24,713 bases of DNA from Chloroflexota bacterium (GTDB taxonomy: Bacteria > Chloroflexota > Anaerolineae > Anaerolineales > Villigracilaceae), in the NCBI GenBank assembly GCA_016191985.1, contig JACPVB010000151.1, forward strand, positions 1 to 24,713. The letters run 5' to 3'. How positions within the stretch are numbered: position 1 is the first letter of the stretch; every line of letters starts with the position of its first letter. The notes under the pieces are model-generated. The model worked only from the letters and a program-made list of their open reading frames with translations. It was not told the DNA's origin and did no database searches. Of the stretch, positions 7,372 through 14,285 are shown in pieces. The translations under genes were made by a program, and so were the position numbers.

Positions 7372-8694
7372 ATGGCACTCAGTGGAATTCAAATTTACAA
7401 AATGCTCCCGCAGACCAACTGCAAGGAATGCGGCTTCCCCACCTGTCTCGCATTTGCGATGAAACTCGCGGCCAAACAGGTGGAGCTTGGCTCGTGCCCC
7501 TACGTCAGCGAGGAATCGAAAAAGCAACTCGCCGAGTCCGCCGCGCCGCCCATTCGCCTCATCACGCTCAGAGCGAATGGCACCGAAATTAAAGTCGGCA
7601 ACGAAGTGGTGATGTTTCGCCACGAAAAAACTTTTTACAACAAGCCCGGTCTCTTTTTGCGCGTCAAAGCCAGCGACCCCGATCTTGCGAAAAAAGTTGC
7701 AGCCGCCGATGCATACAAAGTCAATTACGTGGGCATGGACTTCACACTCGACGGCTATGCAATCGAAGCAGACTCAGATTTATCAGCGGCAGTAAAAGCA
7801 GTTCGGGATGTAACCAAGCGTCCCTTAATGTTGATCGCGAATGACGTCACGCTTCTGGACTCAAGCCTCGGCCTGCTCGCCGGTGAAGGGACATTGATCT
7901 ACGCTGGAGATTCATCCAATTACGAATCCCTGGCCGATGTCGCCAAAAAACATAAAGCCACACTGGTCATCAAATCTGATTCGCTCGATGATCTCGCAGA
8001 CCTGACGCAAAAAGTGCAAGCCAAAGGCGTGGAGGACATGGTTCTCGACCTCGGCGGAAAGAATCTCGGCGAATGGCTGACTCGTTCCACACAAGCGCGG
8101 CGGCTTGCGCTCAAATCCAATTTCAAGCCGCTCGGCTATCCCACCATTTTCTTCGCCGCGCAAAACGGCGTTGAGAAAGAAGCCGTCTACGCCGCGCAAG
8201 CGATTGCAAAATATGCGGGCTTTGTGGTGCTCGATACCTTCGCGCCAGAGATGATCTATCCATTGCTCGTCCTGCGCGAGAATATTTACACCGATCCGCA
8301 AAAACCGATTCAGGTTCAGCCCGGTGTGTACGAAATCAATTCACCCAAACCCGAAAGCCCCGTGCTGGTCACTACTAATTTCAGCATTACATATTTTGCA
8401 GTTGCGAATGAGGTAGAAGGCAGTGGTTTGCCCGCGTGGCTGGTTGTCACAGATGCCGAGGGCATGTCTGTGTTAACGGCGTGGGCGGCAGGCAAATTCG
8501 ATGCGGAACGAATCGCGAAAGCAATCAAGGGATTCAATGTTGCGGACAAAGTCAGTAAAAAACGAATCGTTCTGCCCGGTCACGTTGCGGTTCTCTCTGG
8601 CGAAGTCGAAGAAGAATTGCCTGGCTGGGAGGTCCGCGTTGGTCCGCGTGAGGCGGTTGATCTGCCGGCGTTTATGAAGCAAGCGCTTAATTGA
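7372..8694 (+). CDS. acsC: Corrinoid iron-sulfur protein large subunit (CODH/ACS gamma)
   Basis: AcsC carries the cobamide cofactor that is methylated by AcsE and demethylated by AcsB. The protein is 440 residues, normal for the family. The N-terminal domain has the low-potential [4Fe-4S] ligands C17, C20, C25 and C42 (NCKECGFPTC, then GSC). This cluster transfers electrons for reductive reactivation of cobalt. A TIM-barrel domain follows and the last 120 or so residues form the corrinoid-binding domain, with TTNFSITYFAVANEVEGSG typical of this region. The start at 7372 has AAGGAG at 7360-7365, six bases upstream. acsD lies upstream and the activator gene acsV downstream. Confidence 0.97.
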   Translation: MALSGIQIYKMLPQTNCKECGFPTCLAFAMKLAAKQVELGSCPYVSEESKKQLAESAAPPIRLITLRANGTEIKVGNEVVMFRHEKTFYNKPGLFLRVKASDPDLAKKVAAADAYKVNYVGMDFTLDGYAIEADSDLSAAVKAVRDVTKRPLMLIANDVTLLDSSLGLLAGEGTLIYAGDSSNYESLADVAKKHKATLVIKSDSLDDLADLTQKVQAKGVEDMVLDLGGKNLGEWLTRSTQARRLALKSNFKPLGYPTIFFAAQNGVEKEAVYAAQAIAKYAGFVVLDTFAPEMIYPLLVLRENIYTDPQKPIQVQPGVYEINSPKPESPVLVTTNFSITYFAVANEVEGSGLPAWLVVTDAEGMSVLTAWAAGKFDAERIAKAIKGFNVADKVSKKRIVLPGHVAVLSGEVEEELPGWEVRVGPREAVDLPAFMKQALN

Positions 8695-8701
8695 TGTGTT
8701 T

Positions 8702-8747
8702 CGTGTTGCGTGTTCCGTTTGTAAAACACAACGGAACACGCAACACG
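8702..8747. repeat. Perfect 18-bp hairpin between acsC and acsV
   Basis: The arms CGTGTTGCGTGTTCCGTT (8702-8719) and AACGGAACACGCAACACG (8730-8747) pair at all 18 positions around a 10-nt loop. The arm contains the 7-nt words CGTGTTG and CGTGTTC. It ends ten bases before the acsV start codon, where no Shine-Dalgarno is visible, so folding could affect acsV translation. No T-run follows. Confidence 0.85.
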
Positions 8748-8757
8748 CCCCAAACAA

Positions 8758-10734
8758 ATGCAACACACCATCTCTTTCACGCAACACGACAAGCCGACGC
8801 CCATCGTCGCGCAAGTCCCCACCAACACTCTGCTGGCGGATGCCGCTCACATTGCCGGCATTGACATCGGCCAGCCATGCGGCGGGCAGGGACGTTGCGG
8901 TCGTTGTGCGGTACAGGTGACTGGTGGAACTGTCAGGCGCAGAAGCACCTTACGCCTTTCCCCTGCCGATGTAGAGCAGGGATACGCGCTCGCCTGCCAA
9001 ACCGTCGTAGAAGGCGATGTTTCCATTTTTGTTCCGCCGCAGGAAAAGATCGAGCGGAGACTCACCACCGACCGTGTTGTGGCGGAAGTCACCGTCCCTG
9101 AAGGCTATGAATATCTGCAAGACCAGACCGTACGCCGCATCCATTTGGAACTCACCCCTCCGAGCATGGATGACCAGACAGACGATTGGTCGCGGTTACA
9201 AATTGCATTTCGACAACAACAAAATATGGAGCGTGTCACGTGTTCCGTTGATCTATTAAGAAAAATGGGACAAGTCTTGCGGGATGGTGATTGGAACGTC
9301 ACTGCTGTTGTTGATGTTTCCAATGTTATACAAAGCGGTGAGAGCAATCACACAATTCAGCTGATTGACCTGCAGCCCGGTCTCGTGGATGAATACTCGC
9401 CGCTCTGGGGCATAGCCATTGACATCGGCACAACCACGGTCTCATTATGGCTGGTTGATTTAGTGACGGGCCGGGTCAGGGCGCAAGTGGCGGAGTATAA
9501 CGGGCAGATCGCACGCGGCGAGGATGTTATTTCAAGAATTATTTACGCCAGTAAAAATGGCGGCGGACAGGAACTCCGTCAACGCGTATTGGACACAATC
9601 AACAGCCTGCTTGAAACCGCGTGCAAACGAGTGAATGCAAAGGCAGGGGATGTGGTCAAGGCAACGATTGCGGGGAACAGCACAATGATGCACCTGCTGC
9701 TGGGCATCCCTGCGGAAAACATCCGTTTATCGCCATTCATTACCGCCGTGAATCACCCACCCATTTTGACGGCACGCGCTGTTGGTCTGAATACAAATCC
9801 CGAAGCCAGTGTGGACTGCCTGCCTGGCGTGGCAAGCTATGTGGGGGCGGATATTACCGCAGGTGTCCTGTCCTCCGGCGTGGATGTTGCGGATGATGTC
9901 ACGCTCTTTTTGGATGTTGGCACAAATGGTGAAACGGTGTTGGGCAATCGCGATTGGCTCGTCACCTGCGCGTGCTCGGCGGGGCCTGCTTTCGAGGGTG
10001 CGGGTGTGGTCAACGGGATGCGCGCAACCCAGGGCGCGATTGAAGAGGTATGGATCAACAGTGACACGTTCGAACCCACATATCGCGTCATTGGCGGAGG
10101 CAAGCCGAAGGGAATCTGCGGTTCGGGACTCATCGCCCTGCTTTCGGAGGCGTTCATAACGGGAATCCTGGACAAGGCTGGGAATGTTAATTTGATGGCG
10201 AACAGCTCCCGGGTCCGCGAAGGAGCGCATGGCGGGGAGTATGTGGTGGCCTGGGGAACAGAGTCCGAATCAGGCGAGGATATTGTCCTATCCCGAGTCG
10301 ATGTCGATAATTTATTGCGCGCCAAGGCCGCCATCTATGCGGGCTTCACCGTACTTGCAGAGACGGTTGGCATTTTACTGGAAAGTGTTTCGAAAGTTCT
10401 GGTGGGCGGTTCGTTTGGAAAATATATCAATGTGGAGAAGGCCGTGCAGATCGGGTTGCTGCCGGACATGGATTGGTCGCGGTTTGAATTCCTCGGCAAT
10501 ACCTCGGTGAAGGGCGCGTATTACACCCTGCTGGATTGGAGAAAACGAGAGCGCATTACTGAAATTGCGAAGCGCATGACTTACATTGAGTTATCGGCTG
10601 ACAATAGTTTTTATGAAGCATTTACTTCGGCATTATTTTTGCCACACACAGATTTGAGCAAATTTCCAAGTGTGGCGGAAGTATTGGAGAACAAACAGGC
10701 AGATACGGAAAAAAGTACACACGTAGACAAGTAA
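8758..10734 (+). CDS. acsV: Reductive activator of the corrinoid protein (AcsV/RACo, DUF4445)
   Basis: This ATP-dependent activator reduces inactive Co(II) of the corrinoid protein back to Co(I). The protein is 658 residues. An N-terminal [2Fe-2S] ferredoxin domain has ligands C41, C47, C50 (CGGQGRCGRC) and C80. A linker follows, then an ASKHA-type ATPase module with IDIGTTT at 221-227 and a second phosphate-binding loop, LDVGTNGE, around D386. GKPKGICGSGLIAL and VLVGGSFGKYIN are typical of the DUF4445 C-terminal region. ATG 8758 gives the expected ferredoxin start, but it lacks a Shine-Dalgarno and follows an 18-bp hairpin. The last six residues (STHVDK) are coded by the 8-nt repeat at 10715, suggesting the repeat replaced the original 3' end. 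Confidence 0.95.
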   Translation: MQHTISFTQHDKPTPIVAQVPTNTLLADAAHIAGIDIGQPCGGQGRCGRCAVQVTGGTVRRRSTLRLSPADVEQGYALACQTVVEGDVSIFVPPQEKIERRLTTDRVVAEVTVPEGYEYLQDQTVRRIHLELTPPSMDDQTDDWSRLQIAFRQQQNMERVTCSVDLLRKMGQVLRDGDWNVTAVVDVSNVIQSGESNHTIQLIDLQPGLVDEYSPLWGIAIDIGTTTVSLWLVDLVTGRVRAQVAEYNGQIARGEDVISRIIYASKNGGGQELRQRVLDTINSLLETACKRVNAKAGDVVKATIAGNSTMMHLLLGIPAENIRLSPFITAVNHPPILTARAVGLNTNPEASVDCLPGVASYVGADITAGVLSSGVDVADDVTLFLDVGTNGETVLGNRDWLVTCACSAGPAFEGAGVVNGMRATQGAIEEVWINSDTFEPTYRVIGGGKPKGICGSGLIALLSEAFITGILDKAGNVNLMANSSRVREGAHGGEYVVAWGTESESGEDIVLSRVDVDNLLRAKAAIYAGFTVLAETVGILLESVSKVLVGGSFGKYINVEKAVQIGLLPDMDWSRFEFLGNTSVKGAYYTLLDWRKRERITEIAKRMTYIELSADNSFYEAFTSALFLPHTDLSKFPSVAEVLENKQADTEKSTHVDK

Positions 10735-10780
10735 ACAGGGATACACATGTTTCCTTGTGTACGTGTGTACCTGTTTACCC
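10715..10780. repeat. 4+3 array of 8-nt units in opposite orientation, overlapping the acsV end
   Basis: Left units: GTACACAC, GTAGACAA, GTAAACAG, GGATACAC (10715-10746). After a 10-nt spacer the right units are GTGTACGT, GTGTACCT, GTTTACCC (10757-10780). GTAAACAGG (10731-10739) pairs perfectly with CCTGTTTAC (10771-10779). The first three units encode the acsV C-terminus and stop codon. The acsE AAGGAG (10783-10788) follows directly. Same unit family as 6259-6336. Confidence 0.85.
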
Positions 10781-10793
10781 AAAAGGAGAAACC

Positions 10794-11717
10794 ATGTACA
10801 TCATCGGAGAGAACATTCACATCATCTCGGAGAAAGTGAAGGAGGCGTTGGCCGCAAGGGACCGTGAGTTCTTCATGGACCTGGCCGTTCGGCAGGTGGA
10901 GGCGGGCGCAAAGGCCATCGACATTAACCTCGGCCCGCGCAAGAAGGATTGGGCGGAGGTCTTCCCGTGGATCGTGGAAACTGTCGAGACGGTTGTGGAT
11001 GTGCCGCTTTCGATAGACACGACCAATGTGGATGGCATGGAAGCCGCGCTAAAAACCATCAAGAAGGCACAGCCGATTTTGAATTCAACCTCGGCGGAAC
11101 CGGAGCGATTGGAGAAGATCCCACTGCTTGCGAAGAAATACAATGCCAGGGTAATCGCATTGACGATGAAGACCGAAGGCATCCCCGTCGAAGCGGATGC
11201 GCGCGTGAACATTGCCGTCGAGTCGCTGATCCCGCGCATGATGGAGGTTGACCTTCCGATGGAGAATCTCATCATCGACCCGCTTGTGTTGACCGTTTCG
11301 GGCTGCCAGCAATATTGCCCGCATCTCATCGAAGCGGTCCGTACCTTGCAGTATGCGTGGGACCCCGCTCCCAACATTTCAGTCGGGCTTTCCAACGTCT
11401 CGAACGCGGTGCCGAATGAAAACCGTCCGCTTATCAACCGCGTCTATTGCGCGATGTTGATGGGCGTCGGTTTGCAGATGATGATCGCCAACCCATTCGA
11501 CGAAAATCAGAATGATGTCATCCACTGGGTAGAGACAAAAGACACTAGCAATCCGCTTGCCTGTGTCTACAATAAAATTGCAGATCGCACTGCGGCCGGC
11601 GAGGAACCACAGATGGAAGATTTCAACCTATCTGACCCCGAACAGTCCGCAATTTGGAAGACAACCCAGATTCTGCTGAACAAAGTAATTTACGCGGATG
11701 CGTATTTGATGAATTAG
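10794..11717 (+). CDS. acsE: Methyl-THF:corrinoid iron-sulfur protein methyltransferase
   Basis: AcsE transfers the methyl group from 5-methyl-tetrahydrofolate to Co(I) of the AcsCD corrinoid protein. The protein is 307 residues and consists of a pterin-binding (DHPS-like) TIM barrel: IIGENIH at the N-terminus, IDINLGPRKKDW around D43, PLSIDTTN, PILNSTSAE, LIIDPLVLTVSG and SVGLSNVSNAVPNENR, all typical for this family. It is longer than the roughly 260-residue Moorella enzyme, with extra residues at the C-terminus (from about TKDTSNP). ATG 10794 is preferred because AAGGAG lies five bases upstream; the GTG at 10755 would read through the repeat. It lies between acsV and metVF, matching the order of the reactions. 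Confidence 0.94.
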   Translation: MYIIGENIHIISEKVKEALAARDREFFMDLAVRQVEAGAKAIDINLGPRKKDWAEVFPWIVETVETVVDVPLSIDTTNVDGMEAALKTIKKAQPILNSTSAEPERLEKIPLLAKKYNARVIALTMKTEGIPVEADARVNIAVESLIPRMMEVDLPMENLIIDPLVLTVSGCQQYCPHLIEAVRTLQYAWDPAPNISVGLSNVSNAVPNENRPLINRVYCAMLMGVGLQMMIANPFDENQNDVIHWVETKDTSNPLACVYNKIADRTAAGEEPQMEDFNLSDPEQSAIWKTTQILLNKVIYADAYLMN

Positions 11718-11726
11718 TTACTCCAT

Positions 11727-11858
11727 CCTGAGCTAAGCCACACGGTTTTGCTTTTCGTGTGGCGTAGTCGAAGGACAGGTTTCAAGAAAAGTTAATATTT
11801 TCAAGATACCTGCGCTTCGACTGCGGGACTGAAAATCGCAGTTCCTCCGCTCAGCGCG
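11727..11858. repeat. Nested inverted repeat with an internal hairpin in each arm
   Basis: The left arm has CCTGAGC (11727-11733), a perfect 8-bp hairpin GCCACACG/CGTGTGGC (11737-11763), then GTAGTCGAAGGACAGGT (11764-11780). The right arm is the same in reverse orientation: ACCTGCGCTTCGACTGCG (11808-11825), an inner hairpin GGGACTG/CAGTTCC, then CGCTCAGCG (11848-11856). The centre has a direct repeat TTTCAAGA (11780-11787 and 11799-11806). It fills almost the whole acsE-metVF spacer. Related sequence occurs at 16974-17145. This looks like a dispersed non-coding element; I see no transposase. Confidence 0.65.
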
Positions 11859-11877
11859 AAAATGAAGGAGGCGTATC

Positions 11878-13371
11878 ATGCCTGGATTTACACCTGGTCG
11901 TCGTTGGCAGCCGCCGTATCTGCCTTTCAAACGTGAGCCGTTTAATCGCCGCGTGCTTGCCACCATTGAAAAGGGTATTAAAGGGCCGCTGTTTGGATGC
12001 CGCATGTGCGGCAACTGTCTTTTGCAGGAGACCGCGTTCATCTGTCCGATGGAATGCCCCAAAGGCGAGCGCAATGGACCCTGCGGCGGTTCCACCAAAG
12101 AACACTGCTACGTGGATGAGACCCGTCCGTGCATCTGGTACAAAATCTACGAGCGTTCGTTCAAACTGGGGCGTGAGGAACACCTGCTCGAAGTGCTGCC
12201 GCCATTGGATTGGGATAAAGTCGGCACGGAGCAATGGAGCGGGGTGCTGAACCGCGTGAAAGAAATCGGCACGGGCAAAGTTGTCAATGGGCTGTTGTTG
12301 AAACCTGCTGAAGTCCGCTACCAAACCTGGGACGCGATCTTCGAGCCGATTCGGGAACCAGATTGGTGGCAGGGTGACAATCAATACCACGCGCCAAAAT
12401 ACACCGAACCTGTCTCTGAATTGGAGCGCAGACTCAAAGCGGGCGAATTCGTGGTCACTGCCGAGGTTGCGCCGCCCGTTTCCTGCAAGACGGACAAGAT
12501 GTGCAAACACATCGAGAACATCAAGCCGCATGTGGCGGCCATCAACTTTACGGACAATCCGTCTGCAACGCCGCGCACGGCTTCGTGGGCCTGCTCCAAG
12601 ATGGCGCTTGAACGCGGCGCGGAACCTGTGATGCAGATCGCGGCGCGCGACCGCACGAGGGTTGGGTTGCAATCGGAGGTGATGGGCGCGTATGACCTGG
12701 GCATCCGCAATATCCTTTGCATCTCTGGCGATTCAATGAAGATGGCTCCGCAACCCCGCGGGCGCATGGATGTGATCGACATCGACTCGATTCAGATGCT
12801 GTGGATCCTGCGCCGAATGCGCGACGAAGGCAGGTACATGGATGGACGCGAGATCAAAACCCCGCCTCAATACTTCCTCGGTGCGGCTGCCTCTCCTTTT
12901 GCGAGCGAGCCTAAATTCCAGGCTTTGCGCGAACATAAGAAGATCAACGCGGGCGCGCAGTTCTTCCAGACGAATCTCGTCTACGATATCGATCACATGG
13001 AAATCTGGCTCAACGAACTTGCCAAACGCAATATTTTGGACAAAGTCTACATTCTGATCGGCATCACCCCACTCAAGACGTTCAAGATGGCGAAGTATAT
13101 GAACGATGAGGTGCCCGGCGTATTCATCCCGTTTAATCTCATGGTCCGCATGGAAAATGCTGAAAAAGCGGGCAACGCACAGGAGGAAGGAGTGCAGATC
13201 GTTTTTGAACTCATCGAGAAGATCAAAAAGTTCGAAGGGCAGGGAGTTCATGGTCTGCATATCATGGCGGTGGGTTGGGAAGACATCGTGCCGCGCATCG
13301 TCAGCGAGGCGAATCTTTCCAAAGCAGGACCAGCCGTCCCTGAGAGTGATGCGGAGAAAGTCGTCGCATAA
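11878..13371 (+). CDS. Fused MetV-MetF methylenetetrahydrofolate reductase
   Basis: The protein reduces methylene-THF to methyl-THF, supplying the substrate of AcsE. It has 497 residues and two parts. Residues about 1-110 form the MetV-type domain (PF12225-like) with a cysteine-rich segment: C41, C44, C47, C56, C60, C69, C77 and C85. Residues about 183-490 form the FAD-dependent MetF barrel (FVVTAEVAPP, INFTDNPSATPR, ILCISGDS, GAQFFQTNLVYD). In Moorella-type acetogens MetV and MetF are separate proteins of one complex; here they are one chain, which fixes their ratio. The electron donor is not visible, though MetV proteins usually contact other redox subunits. GAAGGAGG at 11864-11871 supports the start. 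The HdrC-like gene at 13986 may be a relic of such a partner. Confidence 0.93.
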   Translation: MPGFTPGRRWQPPYLPFKREPFNRRVLATIEKGIKGPLFGCRMCGNCLLQETAFICPMECPKGERNGPCGGSTKEHCYVDETRPCIWYKIYERSFKLGREEHLLEVLPPLDWDKVGTEQWSGVLNRVKEIGTGKVVNGLLLKPAEVRYQTWDAIFEPIREPDWWQGDNQYHAPKYTEPVSELERRLKAGEFVVTAEVAPPVSCKTDKMCKHIENIKPHVAAINFTDNPSATPRTASWACSKMALERGAEPVMQIAARDRTRVGLQSEVMGAYDLGIRNILCISGDSMKMAPQPRGRMDVIDIDSIQMLWILRRMRDEGRYMDGREIKTPPQYFLGAAASPFASEPKFQALREHKKINAGAQFFQTNLVYDIDHMEIWLNELAKRNILDKVYILIGITPLKTFKMAKYMNDEVPGVFIPFNLMVRMENAEKAGNAQEEGVQIVFELIEKIKKFEGQGVHGLHIMAVGWEDIVPRIVSEANLSKAGPAVPESDAEKVVA

Positions 13372-13416
13372 AAATATTTTTGTAGCCCTGGTTTAGAGAA
13401 TGCCCCGGGAGGGAAT

Positions 13417-13983
13417 ATGTTTCCAGAACAGGTGAAGACCTACCGTGAAATGGTCACGCTCAAGGACGGCACGTACGTCCTGATCCGCGCGATGAATGGG
13501 GATGATGAAAGACGTCTGCTCGAATTCTATTCAGCGGTCAGCGATGAAGACATGCGATATTTTCGCCATTACATCAAGGACCCGGCTGTCATCCACGAGT
13601 GGAGCGAACATTTGGATTACAGCAAGGTTCTGCCGATCCTCGCGCTCGTCAAGGATCATGTGGTGGGCAGCGCTTCGCTTCATTTCTTTGACGGGCCAAA
13701 GCGCCACATTGGCGAGGTGCGCCTCTTCCTTGCAAAGGATTTCCGCAAGCGCGGACTGGGTATGAAGATGATCAAAGCGTTGATCGATATCGCGCGCAAG
13801 CATGGGCTGGGCATTTTGCAGGCTGAGGTGATCGCTGAACAGACGAAAGTTGTCAAGGCTTTTGAAGCATTGGGCTTCAAGCCGCAGGTTGTGCTGGACG
13901 ATTATTTCCTGTTCCCGGATGGCGACTCGCGCGATGTTGTTTTGATGACCATGCCGCTGCGGATAAAAACGGATGAATTTTAG
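13417..13983 (+). CDS. GNAT-family N-acetyltransferase
   Basis: The protein is 188 residues and has the GNAT fold, with the acetyl-CoA pyrophosphate-binding motif RKRGLG at residues 110-115 after the strand IGEVRLFL, and a late AFEALGF segment. The opening (VTLKDGTYVLIRAMNGDDERRLLEFYSAVS, here split: VTLKDGTYVLIRAM then NGDDERRLLEFY) resembles the GNAT domains of bacterial protein lysine acetyltransferases that act on acyl-CoA synthetases. This makes protein acetylation a plausible but unproven role. GGGAGGG at 13407-13413 precedes ATG 13417. It follows metVF by 45 bases and is two bases ahead of the HdrC-like gene, so it is probably co-transcribed. Using acetyl-CoA made by the same pathway would make it a possible feedback device; this is inference. 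Confidence 0.87.
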   Translation: MFPEQVKTYREMVTLKDGTYVLIRAMNGDDERRLLEFYSAVSDEDMRYFRHYIKDPAVIHEWSEHLDYSKVLPILALVKDHVVGSASLHFFDGPKRHIGEVRLFLAKDFRKRGLGMKMIKALIDIARKHGLGILQAEVIAEQTKVVKAFEALGFKPQVVLDDYFLFPDGDSRDVVLMTMPLRIKTDEF

Positions 13984-13985
13984 GA

Positions 13986-14264
13986 ATGTCCCTGCGCAGT
14001 GTTGTCAAGAAGGCCAGCGGGCAGGATGTTTATATTTGCCATGCCTGCAATGATTGCGATACACAAACCAGCGACGATATGGATATTCCATTATCCAGCC
14101 TGGTGCAGCTTGTGCTCCTGAACGACGAGGAGGCGCTTGAATGCCGAACGCTCTGGTCTGATTTTGCGCTGGAAGCGGCGCACAGCGCATGCAAACGCGG
14201 ACTCAATTTGCATACTGTGATGATTGCCCTTCGTGAAGAATCCATGCGAAAGGCAGGAGAGTAA
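13986..14264 (+). CDS. Degenerate HdrC-like small protein
   Basis: The protein is 92 residues. It aligns with the dicluster ferredoxin HdrC, which normally has two CxxCxxCxxxCP motifs. The first motif is C18, C21, C24, with T28 in place of the fourth cysteine, then MDI. The second aligns as W57, D59, L62, A65, C69, K70, R71, G72: only one of four cysteines is left and the proline is lost. The ending VMIALREESMRKAG is typical of HdrC. So cluster 2 cannot form in the usual way and cluster 1 has only three cysteines. It begins two bases after the GNAT gene, so translation may be coupled. It may be a structural relic of an Hdr partner of MetVF or a repurposed protein. Confidence 0.7.
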   Translation: MSLRSVVKKASGQDVYICHACNDCDTQTSDDMDIPLSSLVQLVLLNDEEALECRTLWSDFALEAAHSACKRGLNLHTVMIALREESMRKAGE

Positions 14265-14285
14265 ACCAACAGAAAGAGGATGAAA

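Noticed and set aside
10817..11437. 206-codon open frame on the minus strand
   Set aside because: It is antisense to acsE, which has clear family motifs; there is no ribosome site.
13369..13384. AAAAATATTTTT palindrome after metVF as a terminator
   Set aside because: The stem is only A-T pairs and the GNAT gene follows at once with a good ribosome site, so a stop in transcription here is unlikely.
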